NCBI GenBank assembly: GCA_934402315.1
Contig: CAKRTS010000002.1
Location: 186,001 to 250,000, forward strand
DNA length: 64,000 nucleotides
Direction of reading: 5' to 3'
Origin: an uncultured Acetatifactor sp.
GTDB taxonomy: Bacteria > Bacillota > Clostridia > Lachnospirales > Lachnospiraceae
Below, piece after piece: positions 43,699-53,286 of this stretch; position 1 is the first letter of the stretch; every line of letters starts with the position of its first letter. The notes beneath the pieces were generated by a model. The model was given only the letters and a program-made list of their open reading frames with translations, searched no databases and was not told the DNA's origin. Position numbers and translations under genes: made by a program.

Positions 43699-44595
43699 CT
43701 AACCCTGTTGCTGCCCGATGAGCTTCGCAATCAGCCCCTCCACCTCGTACAGCTGCTCCTTTGTGCTCTCCCGGTGGCTCTGCTTGCGATACTGGGACGG
43801 GGACATTCCCTTCATGGCATGGAATGCCTTGGTAAAGACCAGCGCATCACTGTAACCGCAGGAAAGCGCAATACTCTCAATCGGATAGGTCGTCGAATCC
43901 AGCAGCTCCCTCGCCTTCGTGATGCGGAATGTTGTCAGAAACTGCTGTGGGGACATTCCGAGGTAATTCTGGAATAGGGTATAGAGATAGCTTCTGTTGA
44001 TGCAGACATAATCCGCCACGTCCGTCACCTTGATCGGGTTACAGTAATTGCTCTGGATAAAGGAGACCGCCTTTTTCACATACTGGTTTCCCTTGTCCTC
44101 CTCGTCCTTTGCAATGACGCCCGCACTCTCCGCAAGTACAGACAGAAAGACGCTCATCTGTCCGTTCCTGCGCAGGTCATTCGCCATGCCGAAGGTATTA
44201 TGCTCCATCATATCCCGGACAATCGCATACAGCTCTTCATCCCGGTCGCACGAAAAGATCGGATGCCTTGCCGACAGTCCCATCTTCGTCAGATATTCCC
44301 CGGCGCGGCTTCCTCCGAAGCCGACCCAGAGGTAGCTCCACGGATCGTCCGCGTCCGCCTGATAAAACGCCAGCTCATTCGGCTGAATCAGAAAACCATA
44401 GCCCGCCTCCAGACGGTATTCCTTGTCGTGAAAGCGGAAAAGGCCCTTGCCGCTCAGGACATAGTGGATCAGATAATGCGGCTTGGATGCCGGTCCGAAG
44501 CTGTGCAGGCTCTCCGTCTGGGAGCACCCGCAGCAGTTCACATACAGACTTCCCTGTCTGTCATTCTCAAAATCCAGCTTAAAGGCCTTTTCCAT
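43699..44595 (-). CDS. AraC family regulator with cupin sensor
   Basis: 298 residues. N-terminal cupin-like sugar-sensing domain (HYVLSGKGLFRFHDKEYRLE) and C-terminal double helix-turn-helix (VTDVADYVCINRSYLYTLFQ, then IALSCGYSDALVFTKAFHAM). Lies between the GH3 operon and galK/galT, so it is the likely activator for galactoside or related glycoside use. Starts 13 bp after the reductase gene; GGAGGGTG precedes the ATG. Confidence 0.92.
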   Translation of the reverse strand: MEKAFKLDFENDRQGSLYVNCCGCSQTESLHSFGPASKPHYLIHYVLSGKGLFRFHDKEYRLEAGYGFLIQPNELAFYQADADDPWSYLWVGFGGSRAGEYLTKMGLSARHPIFSCDRDEELYAIVRDMMEHNTFGMANDLRRNGQMSVFLSVLAESAGVIAKDEEDKGNQYVKKAVSFIQSNYCNPIKVTDVADYVCINRSYLYTLFQNYLGMSPQQFLTTFRITKARELLDSTTYPIESIALSCGYSDALVFTKAFHAMKGMSPSQYRKQSHRESTKEQLYEVEGLIAKLIGQQQG

Positions 44596-44608
44596 CGATC
44601 ACCCTCCG

Positions 44609-45763
44609 TTATGAAATCACAAATTCTTTTTTGTCCAGATCCGCCTGTACCCGCTCAAGGTCTGCACGGATCGACAGCTTCTGGGGACATGCCTTTTCAC
44701 ACTTTCCGCACTTAATGCAGTTTTTCGCCTTGTGCTCTTCTCCGAGACCCTCTTCCCAGTCCCATTTCACGGCATTATAGTTGCCATACATATGATAGAT
44801 GTTCCAGATACGGAAGTTTCTCGGAATATCGACTCCCGCCGGACAAGGCATACAATATCTGCACGCGGTGCAGCCGTTCTGCATACGGCTGTTTATCATT
44901 GCAACGACCTTGTCTATCGTCTCCGTTTCCTTCTCCGAAAGCGGCTCAAATTTATCAAAGGTCCTGAGGTTGTCTGTCAGCTGATCCATCGTTGACATAC
45001 CGCTCAGAATCACCTTGACATTCGGCAGACTTCCCACCCAGCGCAGCGCGTAGCTTGCGATTGACGCATCCGGGTTAAGACCATGAAAGACCTCCGTAAT
45101 ATCCTCGGGAAAGGCTGCGAGGGAACCGCCCCTGACAGGCTCCATAATGATGAGCGGAACGTTCTTTTCCTCCGTGAGATGATAGCCCTTCATGCCCGCC
45201 TGCTGGAATTCCTCTCTCTCCCCGGCATCCATATAATTCAACTGGATCTGGCAGAAATCCCAGTCTCGGTAATTAATGATTCTCTCGAATGCCTCATACT
45301 TGTCATGGAAGGAGAAGCCGAGGTAGCGGATTTTACCCTCCGCCTTCAGCTGTTCAAGCTTTTCCGCACATCCGATGTCAACCATTTTCTGAAAGCTGTC
45401 CTTATTCAGAGCGTGCATCAGATAAAAGTCTATGTAGTCTGTCTGAAGCTTCTCAAGCTGCTCCTCGAAAATCCTCTCAATGTCATCCGTATTCTTGATG
45501 AGCCAGCAGGGGAGCTTCGTCGCAAGGAAGAAGCTGCTGCGGTCGTACTTCTTCATGACACGGCCGACCACGCGCTCGCTCTCTCCGTTATGGTACGGGT
45601 ACGCCGTATCATAATAGTTCACACCGGCGGCATATGCCTGATCCAGCATTCTCTCTGCCTCTGCCGCGTCGATCTTTCCGTCCGCCGTCATCGGAAATCT
45701 CATACATCCGAAGCCCAGCAGGGAAGTTTCGATCCCAAGTTTTTCCATAGCTCTCTTTTCCAT
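44609..45763 (-). CDS. Aldo/keto reductase with C-terminal ferredoxin-type 4Fe-4S domain
   Basis: 384 residues from the ATG at 45763 (AGAGG 9 nt upstream); M33 of the longer frame is an alternative. The AKR barrel has the Asp/Tyr/Lys/His tetrad (YYDTAYPYHNGE, FFLATKLP, FYLMHALN). From residue about 290 come two cysteine clusters, CTACRYCMPCPAG and CIKCGKCEKACPQ, for iron-sulfur centres. This fused form is common in anaerobes. It may reduce a sugar-derived aldehyde or ketone in the glycoside operon. Confidence 0.92.
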   Translation of the reverse strand: MEKRAMEKLGIETSLLGFGCMRFPMTADGKIDAAEAERMLDQAYAAGVNYYDTAYPYHNGESERVVGRVMKKYDRSSFFLATKLPCWLIKNTDDIERIFEEQLEKLQTDYIDFYLMHALNKDSFQKMVDIGCAEKLEQLKAEGKIRYLGFSFHDKYEAFERIINYRDWDFCQIQLNYMDAGEREEFQQAGMKGYHLTEEKNVPLIIMEPVRGGSLAAFPEDITEVFHGLNPDASIASYALRWVGSLPNVKVILSGMSTMDQLTDNLRTFDKFEPLSEKETETIDKVVAMINSRMQNGCTACRYCMPCPAGVDIPRNFRIWNIYHMYGNYNAVKWDWEEGLGEEHKAKNCIKCGKCEKACPQKLSIRADLERVQADLDKKEFVIS

Positions 45764-45791
45764 ACACACATACCTCTCTCTAATTTTATCC

Positions 45792-47003
45792 CTACAAATC
45801 GCCATTTTCATCAATGTGCACCCCGAAATCCGCACTGTACTCATTCATCCGCTCTATGATCCGCTGTGCGTCCTCCCCTTCGGCGGGAGTGGGGCGGTAA
45901 TCATTACGGCTGCTGACCGAGCTGACGGAACAGGGAATAATCCTCGCCTCCGTGGCATCCTGCAAAGCACCCTCCCGGAAGGTGAAGGTCTGCTGGAAAA
46001 TAATGCAGTCCTTGTCCTTAGGATTGCGGTTTGCGCCAAAGCAGAAGTTCCCCAGACTATAGACAATATACTTTCCCTGATATTCCTCAATTCCCTGCAG
46101 CACATGGGGATGATGCCCCAGCACAAGATCAGCACCCCAGTCGATACATTTCCTGCCGAGACTTAACTGGTACTCCTCCGGGTAGTTCTCCCTCTCGATT
46201 CCCCAGTGACAATTTGCCAGTACCAGATCCGCACCCTGCTCGCGCAGCAGCGCGATTCCCTCCTTGAGAATCGTTTCTACGCCAGCACCCTGACCGACCT
46301 CATTGACTGAGACAAAGCCGATACGGATTCCCTTTGTCTCATAAAGCCCGAGATTTTTGTCATAAGCATAGGAGATGCCACGGCTGCTGACCGCCTCGAC
46401 CGTATCTGACGTTCCCTGTTCATAGTAGTCCAGCCTGTGGTTGTTCGCCATGCTGACCGCCTCGACACTGCCCTCCGTCAGAATATCAGCATACTCGGGA
46501 TCACCGCTGATGCAATAAGTCTGCTCCTCTTTTCTCGCCTCGGCATTTGTGAGAGGCCCCTCCAGATTCACAATCGTCATGTCGTCGCTGCTGAAAATAT
46601 CATACACATTTTCCAGAAAATATGCAGGATTCTGCTGTTTTTCCCACATTTCCCGGAACGACCACGCATAGTCCTGTCCAAAGTAATTGCCGAGCGTGAC
46701 ATCTCCGGCGGCAGAGATCGTGATACGGATCTCCTCCGGCTCTGGTTCTGCAGCGTCCTCTCCGCGTTCCGCCGCACCGTCCGTTTCTTCCGTGCCACCC
46801 TGTTTATCTGTACCGTCCTGTCCTTCCGTACTGCCTTGTTCTTTCGTGTTGTCCTGTTCCGCCGCATCCTCTGACAGCCCGCCTGTCTCCAATGGAAACA
46901 CCTGATTTACCGTCGGCACAACAGCCTCCAGATCATCCCCGCAGCCCGCCAACGCCCAGCATGCCACCGCCGCAAGAAATACAACAACTGCCCTTCTTTT
47001 CAT
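45792..47003 (-). CDS. CapA family lipoprotein (PgsA-like metallophosphoesterase)
   Basis: 403 residues. Lipobox ALAGC (Cys21), then a low-complexity D/E/G/T-rich linker (about 45-90, with EQGSTEGQDGTDKQGGTEE), then a CapA/calcineurin-like domain: AAGDVTLG, NLEGPLTN, MANNHRLDY, NCHWGIE, LVLGHHPHVLQG and YSLGNFCF. Anchored outside the membrane. CapA proteins are linked to poly-gamma-glutamate capsule, but no pgs partners are here; its place in a glycoside operon is odd. Confidence 0.9.
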   Translation of the reverse strand: MKRRAVVVFLAAVACWALAGCGDDLEAVVPTVNQVFPLETGGLSEDAAEQDNTKEQGSTEGQDGTDKQGGTEETDGAAERGEDAAEPEPEEIRITISAAGDVTLGNYFGQDYAWSFREMWEKQQNPAYFLENVYDIFSSDDMTIVNLEGPLTNAEARKEEQTYCISGDPEYADILTEGSVEAVSMANNHRLDYYEQGTSDTVEAVSSRGISYAYDKNLGLYETKGIRIGFVSVNEVGQGAGVETILKEGIALLREQGADLVLANCHWGIERENYPEEYQLSLGRKCIDWGADLVLGHHPHVLQGIEEYQGKYIVYSLGNFCFGANRNPKDKDCIIFQQTFTFREGALQDATEARIIPCSVSSVSSRNDYRPTPAEGEDAQRIIERMNEYSADFGVHIDENGDL

Positions 47004-47017
47004 ACAACCAACTTCCG

Positions 47018-47320
47018 CTACCTTTTCCGGATCATTTTGATCTCATTTTTAGAATAAATCCGAAGGACGATATACGCCTCCAGAAGCATAACTGCAATAC
47101 AGATAATGCTGATGGCTCCGCCACAGAGAATGCCGATCGTCAGGGTCAGCTCCGCAGCCACGCCAAAGCCGACCACCAGATAACCGCAGAACCGGTTATA
47201 CTTTTTCACATCCTGCACCTCGATCGGTCTTCTGTTGAAAACCTCTGTCCGCTCTGTGGCGCTGAAGATCTTGACTGCCACATAGGCACACATAACTCCT
47301 ACAAATACAATAATCAGCAT
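47018..47320 (-). CDS. Small DUF3784-like membrane protein
   Basis: About 100 residues with three membrane segments (LIIVFVGVMCAYVAVKIF, LVVGFGVAAELTLTIGIL, ISIICIAVMLLEAYIVL) and a basic tail. The middle YNRFCGYLVVGFG is like DUF3784 proteins. The start is uncertain: ATG 47320 is 13 nt from AGAGGA, and GTG 47332 is too close to it. It lies between a GH3 gene and capA, 14 bp before capA. Confidence 0.7.
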   Translation of the reverse strand: MLIIVFVGVMCAYVAVKIFSATERTEVFNRRPIEVQDVKKYNRFCGYLVVGFGVAAELTLTIGILCGGAISIICIAVMLLEAYIVLRIYSKNEIKMIRKR

Positions 47321-47364
47321 ATTTAGCCACACTTCCTCTCACTCACCATACATTGAACCTGAAC

Positions 47365-49794
47365 TCAGTCAATCTTTAAAATCAGCGCCAAGATTCGCTT
47401 CGCGCAGATTTCCATCTCCTCCCGCGTGAGCGCACCCTTTTCCTTCGCCTCCAGCAGACGCTCAGGGAAGCCGAGACCCATCTTGACATCATTTCCTGCC
47501 TTCGTCTCCTTATAATGCTCCCCGCAGGTCCACCAGTCGGTCGTAACCATTCCGTCAAAGCCCCACTCTCCGCGAAGAATATCCTCTAAAAGCTCCCGGT
47601 TCTCCGACGCCCGTCTGCCGTTGATAATGTTGTAGGAGGACATAATGCTCCAGGGCTTTGCCTCCCTGACAATGATCTCGAAGCCCTTCAGGTAAATTTC
47701 CCGGATCGCCCGCTCCGAGGCTCTGGAATCGCTCTCCCGGCGGTTCGTCTCCTTATTGTTCAGCGCAAAGTGCTTCACGGTAGCCGCCACATGATTGCTC
47801 TGTATTCCTCTTACCATAGCGCCAGCCAGTTTTCCCGTGACCAGCGGATCCTCCGAATAATACTCAAAGTTTCTGCCGCAGAGAGGGCTTCTGTGAATAT
47901 TGATCGCGGGGGTCAGCCATGCGCCGATATTGTTTTCCTTCGCCTCTGCTCCGCCTGCGGCTCCCACCTTCTCCACCAGCTCCGGATTCCATGTACATGC
48001 CAGCATGGTCGAGCAGGGCCATGCTGTCGTGCAGACTCCGCAGCACGGGCTGATGCGTATGCCCGCCGGGCCGTCCGCCGTCATGATGTTCGGCACGCCG
48101 TACTCCGGCAGATTTCCATATCCGAACGTGTTCGCAACTCCGGTGTTCGGCTGTCCGCCGAGAAGCACAGCAAGCACCTCATCCGGCAGTGCCGCCACAA
48201 ACTCATCCAGCGTCTTCTCACCCTCCGCAACCTGAACCAGCTTCTGTCTGGTGTCCGGATGCCCCCACAGGTGATAGCTGTCCTGCCGCCGCACCACAGG
48301 TGTCATACCGTCCGCCTCCTCCGGCGTCAGCTTCGCGGGGAAGATGCTTGCATCTGTGTCCACCGGCGTCCCGGTGGGAAGCTCCTCGTATTGTCCGTCG
48401 GCAAGCATACGTCTCTCCAGCTGCGTCGGAACCATTTTCGCCTCCAGCTGCCGTGTGATAACGTCCTCATCAAGAACCATGACAAAATCATCCTCGACCG
48501 TGTCCCGCACGGATGTACCGACATAAAAATGATACTCGCCCTTTTCCAGAACATAGGCCGACTTTGCAACCTTGCCCAGATCGTCATAGGATGCCATTTC
48601 GTCTATTTCAAACCGCAGAATCACCGTCTGTGTCTCGCCCGGCTGCAGCAGTCTCGTCTTGCGGAATGCCGCTAGCTCCCTGGCAGGTTTCCCGAGCCTT
48701 CCCTGCGGCGCACTATAATAGACCTGCACGACCTCCTTGCCCGCGGCCTCACCGATATTGCACACATCGACCCTTACCCGGATATGCTGTCCCCTTCTTT
48801 CCACCTCAGGTCTGGACAGAGAAAATTCCGTATAGGAAAGTCCGAAGCCGAACGGATAATTGACCCTCTCCGAAGCGCCCGGAATGGTCTCAAAATAACG
48901 GTAGCCCACATAAATATCTTCATTGTATTCCACATAATCGTCGGATTTATGGAAGCCCTGCGTGGAAGGGTAATCCTCCAGACACTTCGCAAAGGTATCG
49001 GTCAGCTTACCGCACGGATTTCCCTCGCCGATGAGCAGCTCCGCCGCTGCAAGGCCGCCCTCGATACCGCCCTGCCACGCCATCAGCGCCGCCTGGATTT
49101 TCTCATCCCGCACGAACCAGTCCGTGTCAACCATGCCGCCCACATTCAGAACGACAATCACCCTCGGAAAACTGCTTTTCACGGTCTCTATCATTGCTCT
49201 CTCCGCATGGGACAGATAGAAATCACCGTCCTCGAAAAGCACATCCTCCTTTGCTTCCTTCTCTTCCTGACCGGCAATCGCTAAATTATCCTCCTTGCCC
49301 TGTCTGTCGTAGATGCTCTTCCTGTCCCAGCCCTCTCCCGAAAATCTGCATATGCTTATGACAGCTGTGTCAGTATATGCCCTCGCCCTCCTGACAAGCG
49401 CTTCCGGCACCTCGGGCTCCACCGTCATTCCCGGCTCTCTTCCCTGCGCGTACTGGCTTTTCACATTCTCTCTGTAGAACTCCGCCAGCTCCTCAAACAC
49501 CTCTACCGTCTCCGCCTTTTCCTTGAAGCCCTGATACAGATTGCGGATGTATCTGACAGTAACGTCACCACTGCCGCCGCCCCCTTTTACATAGTCAAAG
49601 CTTGCTTTTCCAAAGAGCGCAATTTTACTTCCTTTTGCAAGCGGCAGAACCTTCCCCTCGTTTTTCAGGAGAACCATGCCCTCCTTCGCCGCCTCCTTGG
49701 AAAGCGCGATATGCTCCCGGCTGGCTGTCACGCAGCGGCCATCCTCTCCCAACGGAAGCACCGGCTGATATTTTGCTCTCGCCCATCTCTCCAT
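47365..49794 (-). CDS. GH3 beta-glycosidase, permuted domain order
   Basis: 809 residues, no signal peptide, so intracellular. Domains come in reversed order: alpha/beta sandwich (about 30-290), fibronectin III-like (about 310-430), then the TIM barrel (about 530-809). The nucleophile Asp is in GFDGMVTTDWW; substrate contacts include SDDYV, VKHFALNNKE and RNFEYYSEDP. This layout is known for beta-glucosidases of Ruminococcus and Butyrivibrio. AGGAGG lies before the ATG. It probably hydrolyses imported beta-linked oligosaccharides. Confidence 0.93.
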   Translation of the reverse strand: MERWARAKYQPVLPLGEDGRCVTASREHIALSKEAAKEGMVLLKNEGKVLPLAKGSKIALFGKASFDYVKGGGGSGDVTVRYIRNLYQGFKEKAETVEVFEELAEFYRENVKSQYAQGREPGMTVEPEVPEALVRRARAYTDTAVISICRFSGEGWDRKSIYDRQGKEDNLAIAGQEEKEAKEDVLFEDGDFYLSHAERAMIETVKSSFPRVIVVLNVGGMVDTDWFVRDEKIQAALMAWQGGIEGGLAAAELLIGEGNPCGKLTDTFAKCLEDYPSTQGFHKSDDYVEYNEDIYVGYRYFETIPGASERVNYPFGFGLSYTEFSLSRPEVERRGQHIRVRVDVCNIGEAAGKEVVQVYYSAPQGRLGKPARELAAFRKTRLLQPGETQTVILRFEIDEMASYDDLGKVAKSAYVLEKGEYHFYVGTSVRDTVEDDFVMVLDEDVITRQLEAKMVPTQLERRMLADGQYEELPTGTPVDTDASIFPAKLTPEEADGMTPVVRRQDSYHLWGHPDTRQKLVQVAEGEKTLDEFVAALPDEVLAVLLGGQPNTGVANTFGYGNLPEYGVPNIMTADGPAGIRISPCCGVCTTAWPCSTMLACTWNPELVEKVGAAGGAEAKENNIGAWLTPAINIHRSPLCGRNFEYYSEDPLVTGKLAGAMVRGIQSNHVAATVKHFALNNKETNRRESDSRASERAIREIYLKGFEIIVREAKPWSIMSSYNIINGRRASENRELLEDILRGEWGFDGMVTTDWWTCGEHYKETKAGNDVKMGLGFPERLLEAKEKGALTREEMEICAKRILALILKID

Positions 49795-49811
49795 GTCAAA
49801 ACCTCCTCTGA

Positions 49812-52598
49812 TTAATCCACCCTGACTCCCGTTCTCACAAGCTTCAATTCCTTGATCTCCATACCGCTCATGCCGAAGAACAGCTTGACGAAAAAGGTAT
49901 AATGGAACAGCGGTGTCGGGAAGTCAACGATCCTCGTCTGCCATTCCTTGTCGGTTCCCGAGAGCGTCACCGTTCCCATGAGCTGCTTATCCTGAAATAC
50001 CGAGAGCGGAAGCTGTGCCAGATCGGCAGTTTCCGCAGAAGCACGGCAGACGATTTCCAGCCGGAAGGTTCCCCTCGTCTTTACCACTACCTGCATCGTC
50101 GTCGATTTTCCCTTCGCCGTGTCGATCAGCGCAGGGTCAATGCTGAGCTCATCCTCCATCTCCAGCTTGAGAAGTTCACCCATCGCGGCATTCTCCTGCT
50201 CTGCGCACTGCCTCAGTTCCCTGTCAAGCTCCGTCTCATTTCCGGTCATCCGTAAGAATGCCGGTGTATCGAGCAGGAAGCGGCAGATATTCGCCGCACA
50301 GCGCTGCAGCTCGCCTCTGGTGAGATTTCCCTTTTTCAGTTCCTCAAGGGTATTATCTCCGTTGGAATTTTCCTGTGCATTTGCGACAACCGCATACAGG
50401 TCGTTCTGCGCGCGAACCATCGCCGCCGTATTGTTTACCGTCGCGGGCCTGCCCTCATCATTGATCTTCGCCCACCAGTCGGTCATGACAATTCCCGTGA
50501 AGCCCCAGTCTCCCCTGAGAATCGTTGTCAGCAGGTCATAGCAGCCCGCCGTCCAGAACCCATTTACCGGGCCGTAGGTCGACATCACCGACCTTGCCTG
50601 TCCTTCCTTCACCGCGATCTCGAAGCCCTTCAGATAGATTTCGCGCAAAGCCCTCTCGGAGACAATGCCCTCTGCAAGATTTCGGCTGTGCTCCTGATTG
50701 TTGCAGGCAAAATGCTTGATCGTTCCCGTGACCTGATATTTATGCATTCCCCGAAGCTGCGCCGCCGCCATTTTACCTGTGAGCAGCGGATCTTCTGAAA
50801 AATATTCAAAATTTCTGCCGTTCAGCGGATTTCTGTGAATGTTCATACCGGGGCCGAGCAGGGATTCAATCTGATTCTTGCGAAGCTCCAGTCCCTCCCA
50901 CTCATACAGCTGCTCCGACAGTTCCTCGTTAAAGCTGCATGCCAGACAGGTTCCGTTCGGCATTGCAAACGCAATCGTACCACAGTCCATCCGGATTCCG
51001 CTCGGGCCGTCCGCACAACAGCCAAGCGGAATCTCATAGTGCAGCAGTCCGTCCGTCACTCCGCCAAACGCACTCGCCGTTCCGGGCGTGACCTTCGGAG
51101 AACACATTCCCTCCGCACGCACAATGCAGCAAAGCTCTTCATCCGTCAGCTGTGCCACAAAGTCCTCCATAGAGACCTTTCCGCTCCCGACATCCGAGAG
51201 CCGATAGCCCCTGTCTCCGGTGTATGCTCTCTCCGCAGGCAGCTTCTCAAGGCGTCTCTGCGCCGGATCTACTGTTCTGAGAGATGCCTGCTGCCACACA
51301 AGCTCATAGGTACCGTCAACCTTTCGCTCCCCCGGCTTCATGCAGTCGAATGCCGTCACCGGTGCCATTGCTTCCTCTAATTCCGCCAGAACCGTTGTCT
51401 GCGGAACCGTAAACGCCGCAGCCCTTTCCGCATCCCGCACATTCGCTCCGGCATAGAAGACGTACTCTCCCGCCTCCAGAACGAAACAGGATTTCTTTCC
51501 GGTAATCCCGCTGTCGTCATAGGACGCAAAGCTGTCTGCCGGAATCCTGATCGCAAGTGTCTGGCTCTCTCCGGATGCAAGCGTCTTCGTCTTCGCAAAG
51601 CCGCAGAGAACTCTTGCAGGCTTTCCGAGCGCGCCCTGCGGTGCCTGACAATACACCTGTACAACCTCTTTGCCGGACGCTTTTCCCGTATTTTTCACGG
51701 TGATCTCCGCGGTCAGCGCCTCTGTGACCGAACCGCTCATACGCACGCTGGTCTCAAAAGTCGTGTAGGAAAGCCCGAAGCCGAAGGGATATAGCACCTT
51801 CTCCGGTGCAAAGGTGGAAAAATAGCGATATCCCACATAGATGTCTTCTTTATAGAAGTTCCTGTATGTATCGCCGTAACAGCTTGTGGACGGATAGTCC
51901 GCAATGTCATAGGCAATCGTATCGGAAAGTCTTCCCGACGGGGACACCGCACCGCTTAAGACATCAAGAACGCCGTTTCCGCCCTCCTGACCGCCCTGCC
52001 ATACATAGAGCACTGCGGACGGCTGATACTTTTCCACCCATTTCATGTCAATAATATTACCGACGTTGAGCAGCACGACAGTCCGGTCGAATACGCTGCA
52101 CACCGTTTCCAGCATCTCCTCCTCTGCCGCCGTCAGAAGATAGCTTCCCGCCTCCACGAGATTATCCTTATCCTCTCCCGCCGTTCTGCCGATCACCATA
52201 ACCGCGGTATCGGACTCCCTGCGTGCATTCTCCGCAAGCTCTCTGGACACCGGCATTTCCTCCTGAAACCACGGCTCCATTGCCCAGCCCGCTCCCGTGT
52301 CAAAGGGATGCTCCTGCAGCCAGTCCTCGTATACCTGCTGCAAGGACTGGTTCAGCCGGTAGCGCCCATCCTTTTCAAGCGCCTCCCGGATGCCCGTGAC
52401 ATATGCCGTATTGACAAGACCTCCCGATCCCGTGCCGCTCTTATAGTAGCAGAACTGGCTCCTTCCAAACAGCGCAATGCTGCTGCCTGCGGGCAGAGGA
52501 AGAACACCTCCCTCATTTTTCAGCAGAACAATTCCCTCCGCCACAGCCTCCCGCGCTTTTTTCGCATACGCCTCCATCGAAAAAACACTCTTGCTCAT
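49812..52598 (-). CDS. GH3 beta-glycosidase, permuted order with C-terminal extension
   Basis: 928 residues; same reversed order as its downstream paralogue (sandwich, fibronectin III, TIM barrel with nucleophile Asp in GFTGIVMTDWW). After the barrel there is an extra domain of about 130 residues, beta-rich (TTMQVVVKTRGTFRLEIVCR), which may bind carbohydrate. No signal peptide. Heads the operon; GGAGAGGG precedes the ATG. The paralogue pair probably divides linkage or chain-length preference. Confidence 0.93.
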   Translation of the reverse strand: MSKSVFSMEAYAKKAREAVAEGIVLLKNEGGVLPLPAGSSIALFGRSQFCYYKSGTGSGGLVNTAYVTGIREALEKDGRYRLNQSLQQVYEDWLQEHPFDTGAGWAMEPWFQEEMPVSRELAENARRESDTAVMVIGRTAGEDKDNLVEAGSYLLTAAEEEMLETVCSVFDRTVVLLNVGNIIDMKWVEKYQPSAVLYVWQGGQEGGNGVLDVLSGAVSPSGRLSDTIAYDIADYPSTSCYGDTYRNFYKEDIYVGYRYFSTFAPEKVLYPFGFGLSYTTFETSVRMSGSVTEALTAEITVKNTGKASGKEVVQVYCQAPQGALGKPARVLCGFAKTKTLASGESQTLAIRIPADSFASYDDSGITGKKSCFVLEAGEYVFYAGANVRDAERAAAFTVPQTTVLAELEEAMAPVTAFDCMKPGERKVDGTYELVWQQASLRTVDPAQRRLEKLPAERAYTGDRGYRLSDVGSGKVSMEDFVAQLTDEELCCIVRAEGMCSPKVTPGTASAFGGVTDGLLHYEIPLGCCADGPSGIRMDCGTIAFAMPNGTCLACSFNEELSEQLYEWEGLELRKNQIESLLGPGMNIHRNPLNGRNFEYFSEDPLLTGKMAAAQLRGMHKYQVTGTIKHFACNNQEHSRNLAEGIVSERALREIYLKGFEIAVKEGQARSVMSTYGPVNGFWTAGCYDLLTTILRGDWGFTGIVMTDWWAKINDEGRPATVNNTAAMVRAQNDLYAVVANAQENSNGDNTLEELKKGNLTRGELQRCAANICRFLLDTPAFLRMTGNETELDRELRQCAEQENAAMGELLKLEMEDELSIDPALIDTAKGKSTTMQVVVKTRGTFRLEIVCRASAETADLAQLPLSVFQDKQLMGTVTLSGTDKEWQTRIVDFPTPLFHYTFFVKLFFGMSGMEIKELKLVRTGVRVD

Positions 52599-52656
52599 AC
52601 AAAATCCCTCTCCATCGTCAGTGTAATATAATTCTACCGCATAAACATCTACTTTA

Positions 52657-52686
52657 TATATACACCAACAGCCCGCCGACGGTCAA
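52657..52686 (-). promoter_or_regulatory. Promoter of the GH3 operon
   Basis: Minus-strand TTGACC (52681-52686), 18-nt spacer, TATATA (52657-52662), about 60 bp before the start of the first GH3 gene. Confidence 0.65.
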
Positions 52687-52800
52687 TGGGAACAATAAAT
52701 AACCGTTCAGTCCCGGAGCATTCATTATTTTTTTCTTGACTTTACATCGGTTGTGGAGTTCATAATATTGGTGACATGGTTTCAGAGTCAGAAAGGTCAG

Positions 52801-53278
52801 ATGATTAAGGAAAAGAATTATACTACCGGCAGTGTTTATAAAAATGTACTCCTGTTTTCCCTGCCTTATCTGTTATCGTATTTCCTACAGACGCTCTACG
52901 GCATGGCAGACCTGTTCATTATCGGGCAAATGGGCGACAGCAGAAGCCCCATGTACTTTATCGCCGTGGCATGTGCCGCCAATATATTTCGGTGCAGGAA
53001 AGCCGGAACGTGCCGTGCATACCCTGCGGTTTGCAATTCTGATCGCCGCAGGCTTCGGTCTCGTTGTCTCTATTGTAATGCAGTTTGCCGCGGAGCCGGT
53101 CGTCTCGCTGTTTACAGACAGGAACGCGGCGGAAGGAGCCGATGTCATCCGCTTTGGCGGGCAGTATCTCCGCGGCTACATATCTTCTTCCGATGGGACT
53201 GGCTACGGCTGCCGGCTCGTTCGTATCCGTGCTGATCTGCGTCGCCGCATTTGCCGTGATCCGGCGCAAGGGATATAG
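52801..53278 (+). pseudogene. MATE efflux gene collapsed by three internal deletions
   Basis: The reading starts as a normal MATE N-terminus (NVLLFSLPYLLSYFLQTLYG to ADLFIIGQ). It then jumps to a middle loop (MGDSRSPMYFIAVACAANI), then in another frame to the late part (FGAGKPERAVHTLRFAI to FGGQYLRGY), then in a third frame to the C-terminus (LPMGLATAAGSFVSVLICVA). About 160 codons remain of roughly 450. The ATG at 52801 follows AAAGG. TTGACT near 52737 and CATAAT 19 nt later may be its old promoter. Confidence 0.8.
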
Positions 53279-53286
53279 CTCTTAAG

